Numbered from the stretch's first letter, positions 15,877 to 24,976 are shown. The stretch is DNA of 39,093 bases from Halobacteriales archaeon (GCA_007118145.1 SKSD01000082.1:1-39093), one strand, 5' to 3'. A program made the numbers and translations. Notes: generated by a model not told the origin, from the sequence alone.

Positions 15877-16827
15877 ATGATACGTGATTTCGAGCCGTTG
15901 TCACTCTCGAGACGACAGGTGCTTGGCGCAGGATTGGGAGGCTCGGCTATGTTACTCGCTGGATGTATCGGTGATGATGACTCCGGTGGGGGTGGTGGCC
16001 CATCAGCCGTGGCAGGATCATTCTTCGTACTGTACGATTTCGCCAGGCAGGTGGCGGGGGATCGATTGATCGTCTCCGACCTTGTCCCCGTCGGATCGCA
16101 TGGTGATGACTACGAACCGAGCCCTGGGGTCGTCCTCGACGCAGCCGCATCCGATATCTTCCTCTATATCGGTGGGTTCCAGTCATGGGCAGATAACCTC
16201 GCCTCCACACTCGAAGATGACTATCCTGATATGGTAGTCCTTGATGCCGCCTCACGTATCGACTATATCGAGGGTCATGGAGACCGTCCGCTCGATCCAC
16301 ACTTCTGGTTGGATCCACAACGGTCGATCACGGCCATTGAGACCATCCGCGACGGGTTCATCGACGCCGATCCCGACGGGGCGACAACTTACGAGGATGG
16401 AGCCGAGGATTTGATCGACCGCATCGACCTACTCGATGCTGATCTCATCGATGTGTTCGATCGCAGAACCCGTGATATGATCGTCGTCGCGAGCCACAAC
16501 TCGTTCGGGTACTGGACGGAGCGATATGGCATCGAGATATATTCACCAATCGGGCTCTCACCAGACGCAGAACCCACCCCACAGGCACGGGCTGAGGTAT
16601 CCTCGATCGTTGAGGAGTATCACATCGAGTACCTGCTGTATGATATGTACGAATCGACCCGGTTGGCGGAGCAACTCGCCGACGAAACGGATACCGATCT
16701 CCTGCCACTCTCACCGATTGAAGCCACGACACAGGAACAGTACGATGATGGATGGGGATACGTGGAACATATGCAGGAGATAAATCTACCAAGCCTCTAC
16801 GAAGCGTTAGGGGTTAATGGTGAATGA
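15877..16827 (+). CDS. Metal ABC transporter substrate-binding lipoprotein (ZnuA/MntA-like)
   Basis: A 316-residue cluster A-I binding protein. The N-terminus has a twin-arginine signal (LSRRQVLGAG) and the lipobox LLAGC with the lipidated C30, followed by a Gly-rich linker, so it is a Tat-exported lipoprotein. Metal site motifs are DPHFWLDP (H142) and SHNSFGYW (H207); a histidine at the third position is typical of zinc proteins, whereas manganese proteins usually have glutamate. The first motif is unusual: families usually read DPH-x-YEP, while here HGDDYEP (75-81) puts D77 where the ligand histidine belongs. Zinc or manganese uptake is the likely role. It overlaps the ATPase gene by 11 bases. 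Confidence 0.92.
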   Translation: MIRDFEPLSLSRRQVLGAGLGGSAMLLAGCIGDDDSGGGGGPSAVAGSFFVLYDFARQVAGDRLIVSDLVPVGSHGDDYEPSPGVVLDAAASDIFLYIGGFQSWADNLASTLEDDYPDMVVLDAASRIDYIEGHGDRPLDPHFWLDPQRSITAIETIRDGFIDADPDGATTYEDGAEDLIDRIDLLDADLIDVFDRRTRDMIVVASHNSFGYWTERYGIEIYSPIGLSPDAEPTPQARAEVSSIVEEYHIEYLLYDMYESTRLAEQLADETDTDLLPLSPIEATTQEQYDDGWGYVEHMQEINLPSLYEALGVNGE

Positions 16828-17542
16828 CGTAATACTCTCCCTCGACGACGTCAGCTTCGGCTACGGTGATGAACCGGTCGTCGAGGAGATTACCTTCTCG
16901 GTCGAGCGTGGAACCTTCCTCGGTCTCGTCGGTCCGAACGGGTCTGGTAAGTCGACCGTGCTCAAACTCGCCCTCGGTCTCCTTACGCCCGAGGATGGTG
17001 AGATCAGCCTGTTCGGCGAGCACCCGTCCAGCGATGATGTTCGCAGCCGAGTTGGTTATGTTCCCCAACGAGGCTCAGAAATCGATCGGCGGATGCCGAT
17101 CACCGTCGAGGAGGTGGTCACTCTCGGTCGGGTCCCGACGGCCGGTCTTCGCCCTCTCCGACGGAACGACAGAGAACGCGTGAACCAGGCGCTCAGGCGT
17201 GTCGGAATCGAATCACTCAACGATCGTCGGATGGGTTCACTCTCGGGTGGACAGCGTCAACGTGCTCTCGTTGCACGTGCACTCGCTGCTGACGCAGAGC
17301 TACTCGTGCTGGATGAACCGACCGTCGGTATCGATGCCAATGCTCGCTCATCGCTTTATGACCTGCTCGATTCACTCCACCACGATGGGATGACGATCGT
17401 GTTGATCGATCATGACCTCGGGACACTCGTCGAGCATGTCGACATGATTGCACAATTGAATCGCCACCTGGAGTTCTTCGGGCCACGCGATGCGTTCCTC
17501 GAGGAGCTCTCGGTCGTCGGTCAGCTCGCAGGTGGATGGTGA
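16817..17542 (+). CDS. Metal ABC transporter ATP-binding protein (ZnuC/MntB-like)
   Basis: A 241-residue ATPase that drives metal uptake. Walker A is GPNGSGKST (39-47), the Q-loop region is YVPQRGSEID, the ABC signature is LSGGQRQR (142-149), Walker B is LLVLDEPT (162-169) and the switch histidine is in IDHDLG. YVPQR followed by ITVEEVV(TLGR) is typical of the metal importer ATPases. The ATG at 16817 overlaps the binding protein gene by 11 bases; a GTG at 16820 is equally possible. The 3' end overlaps the permease gene, so the three importer genes form one operon. Confidence 0.95.
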   Translation: MVNDVILSLDDVSFGYGDEPVVEEITFSVERGTFLGLVGPNGSGKSTVLKLALGLLTPEDGEISLFGEHPSSDDVRSRVGYVPQRGSEIDRRMPITVEEVVTLGRVPTAGLRPLRRNDRERVNQALRRVGIESLNDRRMGSLSGGQRQRALVARALAADAELLVLDEPTVGIDANARSSLYDLLDSLHHDGMTIVLIDHDLGTLVEHVDMIAQLNRHLEFFGPRDAFLEELSVVGQLAGGW

Positions 17543-18369
17543 TGCCACTCGACATGTTCTCCGAGATTGTTACCACCCCGTTCATGCAACGGGCGATCCT
17601 GGTCGGAATGTGTATCGGCGTGGTCGGCCCCTTAATTGGGTCGTTCCTCGTCCATCGAGAGATGGCACTCATCGGTGAGGCACTCGCCCACACCGCATTT
17701 GCGGGGGTGGCCATCGGTATCGTGGCCGGGACGCAGATGGACTGGGGTGGCTCACCGTTGTTCGTCGCGTTAGCCGTGGTCATCCTTGCTGCCCTCGGGT
17801 TGCAGTACCTGTCGACACATACGGATGCGTACGGTGATGTCCCGCTGGCCATCCTCTTGACGGGTGGGTTCGCACTGGGTATCGCCGTGATTACCTGGGG
17901 TGTCGCCTTCACCGCCCAGATCGGGCAGTATCTCTATGGATCGATCCTCGCTGTTTCATGGACCTCGGTGTATCTCATGTTCGCCTTATCGGTGGTGGTG
18001 ATCAGCATCGTTCTCGTCACGCACAAACAGCTTCTCATGATCACGTTCGACCGTGAGGTAGCCCGTGCCTCTGGCATCCGTGTTGCCGCCTATGATACGA
18101 TCTTGATCGTGATGACAGCGATCGTCGTTGTCGGGGCGATGCAGATGCTCGGTGCGATACTGGTCGCCGCCATGTTGGTCGTCCCTGTGGCAGCTGCGAT
18201 GTCGCTAACCGCAAGTTTCTACCGCAGCATCTGGTTATCGATCGGTGTGGGTGAGCTCATGGTATTGCTCGGCATCTTCCTCTCCTATGTGTTCGATATT
18301 GCAACAGGGGCGATGATCGTCCTCGTCGGGATCGGTCTGTACCTTGTCGCACTGGCGATTGGTCGGTGA
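17536..18369 (+). CDS. Metal ABC transporter permease (ABC-3/ZnuB family)
   Basis: A 277-residue membrane protein with about 8 hydrophobic helices, of the ABC-3 family that forms the channel of zinc, manganese and iron importers. Family features are MALIGEALAHTAFAGVAIG in the early region, FDREVARASGI before helix 6 and GAILVAAMLVVPVAAAM later. The start is ATG 17536 or ATG 17542, both overlapping the ATPase gene by up to 7 bases, so translation is coupled. It is the last gene of the metal block; a 160-base gap with no evident gene separates it from the convergent permease gene. Confidence 0.94.
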   Translation: MVMPLDMFSEIVTTPFMQRAILVGMCIGVVGPLIGSFLVHREMALIGEALAHTAFAGVAIGIVAGTQMDWGGSPLFVALAVVILAALGLQYLSTHTDAYGDVPLAILLTGGFALGIAVITWGVAFTAQIGQYLYGSILAVSWTSVYLMFALSVVVISIVLVTHKQLLMITFDREVARASGIRVAAYDTILIVMTAIVVVGAMQMLGAILVAAMLVVPVAAAMSLTASFYRSIWLSIGVGELMVLLGIFLSYVFDIATGAMIVLVGIGLYLVALAIGR

Positions 18370-18529
18370 AAGACACTCATATCGATACCTGCATGGTCGA
18401 TAGACAGCTCTGCAAGCAGACCGATTCTTGCTGTTACCGGTGGGTGTTCGCGTGACTGGTTCGAGATGAACGATCCGAGAGTGACACCGCTATCGGCCTA
18501 TCGTGATCGATTACTTCCCAGGGGGATGT

Positions 18530-19735
18530 TCACAATCGTGGATCGGTCGCATCTCGGATCGCATCCCCGGTGATCGTGACCGAGAGCAACATCAGGATCA
18601 ATAACATCGCTGGTACGAGCCATGCCCACCAGACATCAAAGATGGACACACCTGCTGCATCGAATGCTCGCATGATGTCACCACCGAGCGAGACGACATC
18701 GGGGGTAGGGTCGCCGAGTCTGAGAAAGCTCAGTGCAGCCTCGAATATCATGAATGTCGGTATGAGCATCGTCGCTGCGGGCAAGACGGTGTTGGTCGTG
18801 TTCGGGAGGATATGTCGCTGAAGGATGTAGCCGGTCGATGCACCGGAGGCCTCTGCTGAGACGACGTAGAGTTCCTCGCGACGTTGAATCACCTCACTAC
18901 GGACCAGACGGGCGATACCACCCCAACTCAGCAACCCGAAGACAAGCGTCATCACGACGAGATCACCCTCTGCCCCCATCATGATGGCTGCGAGGAGGGC
19001 GTAGACGAAGAACGCTGGAATGGCGTGCATGAAGTCGACCATGCCCATAATGACCGATTCGATCCACCCGCCGACGTACCCGGCGATCGTCCCGAGGGTC
19101 GTACCGATGGTGACGGCGATGATCGTCGCTGTAAAGCCGATATAGAAACTCGTCTGTAACCCGTACAACGAGTACGGGAGGATATCACGACCAGCGGTCT
19201 GTGTCCCAAGTGGGCGCTCCCAGGTACCGTGACATTGCAGGTCTTCCACTGGCCCGATACAGCTGTTGATCTTATAGGACTCGATGGTGAACCCGGGCGG
19301 TGGCTGAAAACGGTGTCCGATATCGACCACCGGGAAGCTCACGAACATCGGACCGAGGGTGGCGAGAGCAAACAAGATGAACGCAATAGCACCGAATACG
19401 AGCGCAATCCAGCTGCTGGCAAATCGCTGCCAGTAGATTCGAATCGCCCCTGGAGAGCGGATCATGGCACCGAAGAGATACAGGCCGAGGAACAACAGTG
19501 ACATCAGATACATCCACTCGTTGTTTGCAAACTCCCATCTGAGCAACGAGATCGAGCCTGTGTCCGGTCCATAGAGGTCATAAATGACCGGGACGGTCAT
19601 GGCCAGGAACAGCAAGAACATCACCGGGAGACGAATCAGTGTCAACAGTCCCAACTGACGCTGGCCTCCCCAGTCGATGTCTTCGAACTGGTCGACCTCG
19701 GCTGGCGTTGAGGGGTTCGACTCCTCAGATCCCAT
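18530..19735 (-). CDS. Dipeptide/oligopeptide-type ABC transporter permease (DppC/OppC-like)
   Basis: A 401-residue permease of the peptide/nickel ABC class. The C-terminal 230 residues hold the six-helix BPD_transp_1 domain with GFTATIIAVTIGTTLGTIAG and the EAA-type loop AEASGASTGYILQRHILPN that docks the ATPase. The N-terminus is longer than in bacterial DppC, with three extra hydrophobic segments and a periplasmic-side loop with cysteines (NSCIGPVEDLQCHG); such extended forms occur in haloarchaea. No second permease, ATPase or binding protein gene is adjacent, so partners must lie elsewhere. It follows the M29 aminopeptidase gene on the same strand after 252 bases and probably has its own promoter (TTATAT near 19760-19770). 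Confidence 0.9.
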   Translation of the reverse strand: MGSEESNPSTPAEVDQFEDIDWGGQRQLGLLTLIRLPVMFLLFLAMTVPVIYDLYGPDTGSISLLRWEFANNEWMYLMSLLFLGLYLFGAMIRSPGAIRIYWQRFASSWIALVFGAIAFILFALATLGPMFVSFPVVDIGHRFQPPPGFTIESYKINSCIGPVEDLQCHGTWERPLGTQTAGRDILPYSLYGLQTSFYIGFTATIIAVTIGTTLGTIAGYVGGWIESVIMGMVDFMHAIPAFFVYALLAAIMMGAEGDLVVMTLVFGLLSWGGIARLVRSEVIQRREELYVVSAEASGASTGYILQRHILPNTTNTVLPAATMLIPTFMIFEAALSFLRLGDPTPDVVSLGGDIMRAFDAAGVSIFDVWWAWLVPAMLLILMLLSVTITGDAIRDATDPRL

Positions 19736-19987
19736 CGATTAGTTGCTCACCCTGAAATGTCAAATATAAGATAAACACCCGTCAATCACTGCATGCTGTG
19801 GGTGTTCCCCGAACGCCAGCTCCACGCAAGATGCCGGCAAGACGTGCGCTCGATCCTGCTCTATCCAACATGTTCCGTCCCACTGTAGCACGGTTCAACA
19901 TTTAAACATTAGGCAAGCTTCAATCTCGATTTCACACAGTTGTAAGGTCTTGAAAAACCTGATTTACCCTTGTTCGCACATCTGAGA
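19736..19987. other. AT-rich intergenic region with inverted repeat
   Basis: This 252-base gap between the aminopeptidase stop and the permease start has no convincing gene. It holds the probable permease promoter (reverse-strand TTATATTTG about 35 bases before the ATG). Upstream of that is the inverted repeat AACACCC (19774-19780) with GGGTGTT (19800-19806). Near 19946-19960 a reverse-strand T run (CAGGTTTTTCAAG) lies after the aminopeptidase stop and could be its terminator. Confidence 0.4.
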
Positions 19988-21091
19988 TCAGTTTGCTGAA
20001 AATCCTGTCTCCCAGACAAATGACCCCTCGCGATAGACGACTTCATCATCGATCGAGAGTGTTGCGTCCTCACTCATGTCCGCGATCATATCGACATGGA
20101 CTGCACTCTCGTTGCCAATCTCACCCTCGGGGAGACACGCATCGTAGGCACGACCCAGGGCGAGATGGAACGTGTCACCCATCTTCTCGTCGAAGAGGAT
20201 GTTGTTCGTGTAGCGGTCGATATCTCGGTTCATCCCGATGCCGAGCTCACCAAGACGTCGCGCACCATCATCGGTCTCGAGGATCCCCTCGATGGTCGCT
20301 AGCCCCTCGGCTGCATCGACATCCACCACCTCACCACCTTCAAACGTGAGATGGACATCGCGAACCGGTGAGCCGTACAGCGTCATCGGGACATCGAAGA
20401 CGACCTCACCCTCTGTCGCATACGGTGCGGTGAACACCTCACCGCTGGGTAGATTGTGCGAGTCATAGGCAACCGATGCAGCACTGTTCACCGCGGTGCG
20501 ACCCTCGATGCGCATAGAGATATCCGTGTTATCCGTGATGATGCGGACCTCATCACCCTTGTCGATGCGTGTCTTGAGTCGGTCCATCTCCCCTGCCAAG
20601 GACTCCCAGTCACGGATCATCGCTCGATAGGCGAACGCTCGATACTCCTCGGTCGCCATCGATGCCTGTTGAGCTAGCGATGGTGTAGGATGGATGGTCG
20701 ACACCCAGTCGGTATCGTATGTAGCCTCGCGGACCTTCTGTCGTGCACGTGATATGGCCTGACGTTTGTCCATCGGTACGTCTGCCATCCCACTGGTGTT
20801 GCTCCCACCCCTGAGTCGCAAAAAGACATCCGCCTCCTCGAACAGTGCGAGTGCATGCTCAGGATCGTCAGTGAAGTCAAGCGATGGAAACGAGTGAAGA
20901 TACGCTCGAGAGAGCTCGTCACTGTTGAAGGTCACGACCATGTTCGCCTCACGCTCACCGAGACACTCCGCGACGGCGATACCGAGTGGGATCGACCCTT
21001 CGTCAAGCTGGACGATGACGTTGTCCCCAGCCGATACCTGTGCACTCCAGTCAACCAATACCTCGGCGTGCTCACGAATGCGCGGATCCAT
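19988..21091 (-). CDS. Aminopeptidase (M29 family)
   Basis: A 367-residue M29-type metallopeptidase, which removes N-terminal residues from peptides in the cytoplasm using two metal ions. Family traits are LPSGEVFTAPYATEGEVVFD in the middle (glutamate ligands), DRYTNNILFDEKMGDTFHLALG, and the C-terminal NESAVHVDMIADM with further ligands. The length fits the family. The ATG at 21091 follows the hutH stop by 56 bases on the same strand. Its place between hutH and a peptide permease suggests a role in using imported peptides as amino-acid sources, histidine among them; this is inferred from order alone. Confidence 0.9.
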   Translation of the reverse strand: MDPRIREHAEVLVDWSAQVSAGDNVIVQLDEGSIPLGIAVAECLGEREANMVVTFNSDELSRAYLHSFPSLDFTDDPEHALALFEEADVFLRLRGGSNTSGMADVPMDKRQAISRARQKVREATYDTDWVSTIHPTPSLAQQASMATEEYRAFAYRAMIRDWESLAGEMDRLKTRIDKGDEVRIITDNTDISMRIEGRTAVNSAASVAYDSHNLPSGEVFTAPYATEGEVVFDVPMTLYGSPVRDVHLTFEGGEVVDVDAAEGLATIEGILETDDGARRLGELGIGMNRDIDRYTNNILFDEKMGDTFHLALGRAYDACLPEGEIGNESAVHVDMIADMSEDATLSIDDEVVYREGSFVWETGFSAN

Positions 21092-21147
21092 ATCGGTATC
21101 GCCGTAGCATGAGGGGTTAAAAGCTCTTCAACCGATCCACTGGCTAG

Positions 21148-22758
21148 TTATCTGAACGCGCTGGCTCGCTCTGGTCTACGAGTGTTCTCAAGTGGTGCAT
21201 CGAGTACGCGGTCGAGGGTCGTCTCGATCGTACCGTGTTCGATTAGCTCCGTGACGGTCTCAAGCGCAGGGGCGATGGGACGGTCACCGGCGAGTGGGGT
21301 CACCTCGGTTCGGATTTCGGTCACGACTGCGTCGGTCCCGACCCCGAGTTCAACGGTCTCTGGAAGATACACGGCCGCCTCGCAGGCACACACAAGTTCG
21401 GTCGCGATTGCACGTCGTGTCGCCTTGAGGGTCTCTCGTGCACGAAGTGCAGATTCAACACTCATACTCACGTGATCTTCCTGATTCCCACTCACCGTGA
21501 CGTTATCGAGAGAGGGCCGACCGATCGAGCGTGCCTGCGCACCCATTGCCGCACTCGTGTATTGTGCGAGCATGTATCCGGATTCGAGCCCTGGATCGCC
21601 TGCGAGAAACGGTGGGAGATAGTCCTCTTGCGCTGAGGGGTTCAACAACCGATCCAGACGGCGTTCACTGATGGTCGCCACCTCTGTGAGGGCTCCTTGC
21701 ACATACTCCAGTGGGAGTGCCAGCGGTTCGCCGTGGAAGTTGCCACCGGAGAGGACAGCCGCGTCTCCCGACCCTTGCGCACGTTCATCGACGGCATCCC
21801 TGGCGAAGACAAGCGGATTGTCAGTCGCTGCGTTCAACTCCACCTCGATCACCTCACGGAGATGGACCAATGCCGCCCTGACCGCACCATGCACTTGCGG
21901 GATACACCTGATGGAGTAGACATCCTGCACGCGGTCGCAGTCATCGTGTGCGTCAAGTACGGATGATTCGGCGGTCAGTCGGCGTATATTGGCAGCCACA
22001 GCGGCATGGCCATGGTGTGGTCGCACCGCAGCGATCGCCGGGTCACAGTTCGACGTGGTCGACATGGTCACCTCGGTCGTCAGCGCGCCGGCCACATCTG
22101 CTGCGTCGAGCAGGCGTTGCATATCGACGACCAACAGTGAACCCACCGCGAGTGACAGCTGCGTCCCGTTGATCAGGGCGAGCCCCTCCTTAGCGTCGAG
22201 CTCGATCGGCTCGAGACCAGCAGATTCGAGTGCCGATAGGCCATCCATTCGTTCCCCATCGACCTGCGCTGTCCCCTCACCGATGAGTACCAGTGCGAGA
22301 TGTGCCAGCGGTGCGAGGTCGCCACTCGCACCGAGACTGCCACGTCGAGGTATGATCGGGTGGATACCGTGATTGAGCAGGTCGAGGACTCGGTCGACGA
22401 CGACCGGTCGAATACCGGAGAAACCCTTCGCGAGTGCGTTCGCCCGTGTCGCAAGCATGCCTCGCACGATCTCGACCGGTAGTGCCTCGTCAACACCAGC
22501 TGCGTGACTGCGGATGAGGTTGGTCTGCAGTTGCCTGAGTTCTGAGCGGTCGATCCGCTTGTCGACGAGTCGCCCGAACCCGGTCGTCACGCCGTAGACA
22601 GGCTCACCTGACTCAAGGACGGTCTCGATTCGTTCACGAGACCGCTGCATCGCCACGTGAGCGGGTTTGGAGATGGTCACCTCGACACCATCTCGGGCGA
22701 TGCGCTCGACATCCTCCGGTGTCAGTGACCTGCCATCGAGCTGCACCAGCTCAGTCAT
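21148..22758 (-). CDS. hutH: Histidine ammonia-lyase
   Basis: A 536-residue lyase that converts histidine to urocanate and ammonia, the first step of histidine breakdown. The self-cyclising MIO triad is A144-S145-G146 in RRGSLGASGDLAPLAH, and the catalytic tyrosine lies in YGVTTGFG (55-62). Other family motifs are QDVYSIRC and SGGNFHGEPLALPL. The ATG at 22758 is preferred over longer in-frame starts, because family sequence begins there and it overlaps the hutI stop by 8 bases, a translational coupling. It is followed by the M29 aminopeptidase gene. Confidence 0.97.
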   Translation of the reverse strand: MTELVQLDGRSLTPEDVERIARDGVEVTISKPAHVAMQRSRERIETVLESGEPVYGVTTGFGRLVDKRIDRSELRQLQTNLIRSHAAGVDEALPVEIVRGMLATRANALAKGFSGIRPVVVDRVLDLLNHGIHPIIPRRGSLGASGDLAPLAHLALVLIGEGTAQVDGERMDGLSALESAGLEPIELDAKEGLALINGTQLSLAVGSLLVVDMQRLLDAADVAGALTTEVTMSTTSNCDPAIAAVRPHHGHAAVAANIRRLTAESSVLDAHDDCDRVQDVYSIRCIPQVHGAVRAALVHLREVIEVELNAATDNPLVFARDAVDERAQGSGDAAVLSGGNFHGEPLALPLEYVQGALTEVATISERRLDRLLNPSAQEDYLPPFLAGDPGLESGYMLAQYTSAAMGAQARSIGRPSLDNVTVSGNQEDHVSMSVESALRARETLKATRRAIATELVCACEAAVYLPETVELGVGTDAVVTEIRTEVTPLAGDRPIAPALETVTELIEHGTIETTLDRVLDAPLENTRRPERASAFR

Positions 22759-23971
22759 GGACGACCCTCCCGTCTTTGATGACCGCCTCGACCGGGTTGA
22801 TACCGAAGCTGTAGGGGAGGTGGAGGCGAGAGGGACTATCGAGGATGATGAGGTCGCCAGGTGACCCCTCATCGAGTCGGCCGAGGTCGGGTCGGTCGAG
22901 CGCATGCGCCGCCTCGGCTGTCGCCGCGCGTAACGCCATATCAGGCGCCATCCCCATCCCATGCGTGGCGAGTTGGACCGTCATCACCATAGACGGCGAG
23001 TGACAGTTTGGATTGAAATCTGAGGCGATCGCCGGCCAGGAACCGGCGTCGGTGAAACGCTCGAAATCTGCATACTCCACACCGAGGGTGAACGCAGTCC
23101 CGGGCAACAACGTGGGGACGACACCAGCATCGGCCAGCGCCTGTGCATCGCTGTCAGTCGCCTGCAGGAGATGATCGGCACTGGTCGCATTGAGGGTCGC
23201 GGCGAGTTCGGCACCGCCGAGTCTGGCGAACTCCTCGGCATGGATCTTCAGGCCGAGACCGTGCTCATCAGCGACGCGAAGGATACGCGCTGATTCATCC
23301 CGGGTGAACGCTCCCTCGTCGCAAAAGACATCGCAGTAGGTAGCTAGTCCAGCATCGACCACCGCTGGGAGTTGCTCATCGATCACATGGTCGACGTACT
23401 CATCACGGTCCATCTCCGGGGGGACAGCGTGTGCCCCGAGGAACGTCGCCACCAGCTCGATTGGGTGTAGTGCATCGGCGGCGGCGACCGCTCGAAGCAT
23501 CTTACACTCCGACTCGGTGCTCAACCCATATCCCGACTTGACCTCGACCGTCGTCGAACCATGAGCGAGCATGAGGTCGAGGATGTCGAGAAGATTATCT
23601 CGTAACTCAGCCTCCGATGCCTCCCGAACCGCCCGAACCGTACGCAAGATACCGCCACCCTCAGCGAGTATCTGCTGATAGTCCGCACCGGCCAGACGGG
23701 CTGCGAACTCGTCAGATCGGTCACCGGCGAACACGGCATGGGTATGCGAGTCAACCAGCCCTGGCACGACGACCTGGTCACTTGCGTCAATGGTTGTGGT
23801 GGCATTCTCCGGGGGAAACCGCCGTTCGATCTCTTCCGTCTGACCAACTTCGATGATCACCCCCTCCTCGATGACCACAGCACCGTCCTCAATCACCTCG
23901 AGGGGATCATCCGTCCCTGGTCCACGCACGAGTTCCTCGGCACCGTGCACGATGGTATGAGATCCTTCCAT
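22751..23971 (-). CDS. hutI: Imidazolonepropionase
   Basis: A 406-residue amidohydrolase that hydrolyses imidazolone-5-propionate to N-formimino-L-glutamate, the third step of histidine breakdown. The metal motif is PGLVDSHTHAVFAGDR, a further ligand lies in LKIHAEEFARLGG, and the C-terminal aspartate is in ASDFNPNC. The length matches the family. The gene starts with ATG at 23971 and overlaps hutH by 8 bases; together they form a reverse-strand operon. It is divergent from the formimidoyltransferase gene across 102 bases; a reverse-strand TATA-like GGTTAATGG lies near 24007-24015. Confidence 0.97.
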   Translation of the reverse strand: MEGSHTIVHGAEELVRGPGTDDPLEVIEDGAVVIEEGVIIEVGQTEEIERRFPPENATTTIDASDQVVVPGLVDSHTHAVFAGDRSDEFAARLAGADYQQILAEGGGILRTVRAVREASEAELRDNLLDILDLMLAHGSTTVEVKSGYGLSTESECKMLRAVAAADALHPIELVATFLGAHAVPPEMDRDEYVDHVIDEQLPAVVDAGLATYCDVFCDEGAFTRDESARILRVADEHGLGLKIHAEEFARLGGAELAATLNATSADHLLQATDSDAQALADAGVVPTLLPGTAFTLGVEYADFERFTDAGSWPAIASDFNPNCHSPSMVMTVQLATHGMGMAPDMALRAATAEAAHALDRPDLGRLDEGSPGDLIILDSPSRLHLPYSFGINPVEAVIKDGRVVHD

Positions 23972-24073
23972 GAGTCGTTCAATGTAGATAGCCGAGGCGG
24001 TAGGCCATTAACCTGCGGTGTTCACCGGTATTCCCAACGCTTGAAGTACGGTTCAGACGCTTGTTTACACACG

Positions 24074-24976
24074 ATGCAACTGGTACAGTGCGTTCCGAAC
24101 TTCAGCGAAGGGCGGCGCGATGCCGTCATCGAGAAGATTATCGAACCGCTTGATCGGTTCGATGTCGAGGTCTTGGATATCTCGCCCGACCCTGATCATA
24201 ACCGTACAGACGTGACGTTCGTGGGTGAACCCGAGGCGGTCATGGAGGCAGCACTCGCCATCGCGATGCGTGCAGTCGAACATATCGATATGACCGAACA
24301 CGAGGGTGAGCATCCTCGGATGGGTGCGATCGATGTCGTCCCGTTCGTCCCGGTGCGTGGTATCTCGATGGATGAATGCGTCGCACTCGCCAAGCGCTTT
24401 GCCGAGCGGTTTGCCGATGAGACTGACGTGCCGACGTTCCTCTATGAGGAAGCGGCGACACGACCCGATCGGGAGAACCTCGCCGATGTCCGTCGAGGTG
24501 AATTCGAGGGGCTTCGTGAGGAGATCGGTTCGAACCCCGACCGTGAACCTGATTTCGGGCCATCGAATATCCACGAAACGGCCGGAGCGACCGCCGTCGG
24601 GGCGCGGTTCTTCCTCATCGCGTTCAATGTCAATCTCGGCACTGACGACCTTGAGGTGGCCAACGAGATCGCCCGTGCAGTGCGTCATTCCTCTGGCGGC
24701 TATCGCCACGTCAAGGCCATGGGTTTTGATATCGCCGACCGAGGTATCGTCCAGGTATCGATGAACATGACCGATTTCCGCAAGTCACCATTGTTTCGCG
24801 TCTTCCAGTCAATCGAGGCCGAGGCGGCGAGATACGGTGTCTCCATCATCGGCAGTGAGATCGTTGGACAGGTGCCGATGGCCGTCCTCGTCGATATCGC
24901 CGAGTACTTCCTCCGTTTGGAGGATTTCGATGCAGAACAGGTGCTCGAGAGCAGACTCCTGGAGGCGGGTGCATGA
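24074..24976 (+). CDS. ftcD: Glutamate formimidoyltransferase
   Basis: A 300-residue enzyme that moves the formimino group from formiminoglutamate to tetrahydrofolate, releasing glutamate. It matches the N-terminal half of animal FTCD: MQLVQCVPNFSEGRRDAVIE at the start, EHPRMGAIDVVPFVP in the middle (active-site region) and MNMTDFRKSPLFRVF later. In this organism the cyclodeaminase half is a separate gene overlapping by four bases (ATGA). The ATG at 24074 is preferred to the upstream in-frame starts because family sequence begins there and the 102-base gap to hutI holds the promoters. Confidence 0.96.
   Translation: MQLVQCVPNFSEGRRDAVIEKIIEPLDRFDVEVLDISPDPDHNRTDVTFVGEPEAVMEAALAIAMRAVEHIDMTEHEGEHPRMGAIDVVPFVPVRGISMDECVALAKRFAERFADETDVPTFLYEEAATRPDRENLADVRRGEFEGLREEIGSNPDREPDFGPSNIHETAGATAVGARFFLIAFNVNLGTDDLEVANEIARAVRHSSGGYRHVKAMGFDIADRGIVQVSMNMTDFRKSPLFRVFQSIEAEAARYGVSIIGSEIVGQVPMAVLVDIAEYFLRLEDFDAEQVLESRLLEAGA

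Noticed and set aside
18405-18435. GCAAG/CTTGC inverted repeat after the importer permease as a terminator
   Set aside because: Arms are only five bases with a 10-base loop and no T run follows, so support is too weak.
22759-22962. In-frame extension of hutH giving 68 extra residues
   Set aside because: The extension lies within hutI in another frame and has no family sequence; the ATG at 22758 begins recognised hutH sequence.
23738-24073. Long N-terminal extension of the formimidoyltransferase reading frame
   Set aside because: It overlaps hutI on the other strand and the family N-terminus MQLVQCVPNFSEG starts at 24074.
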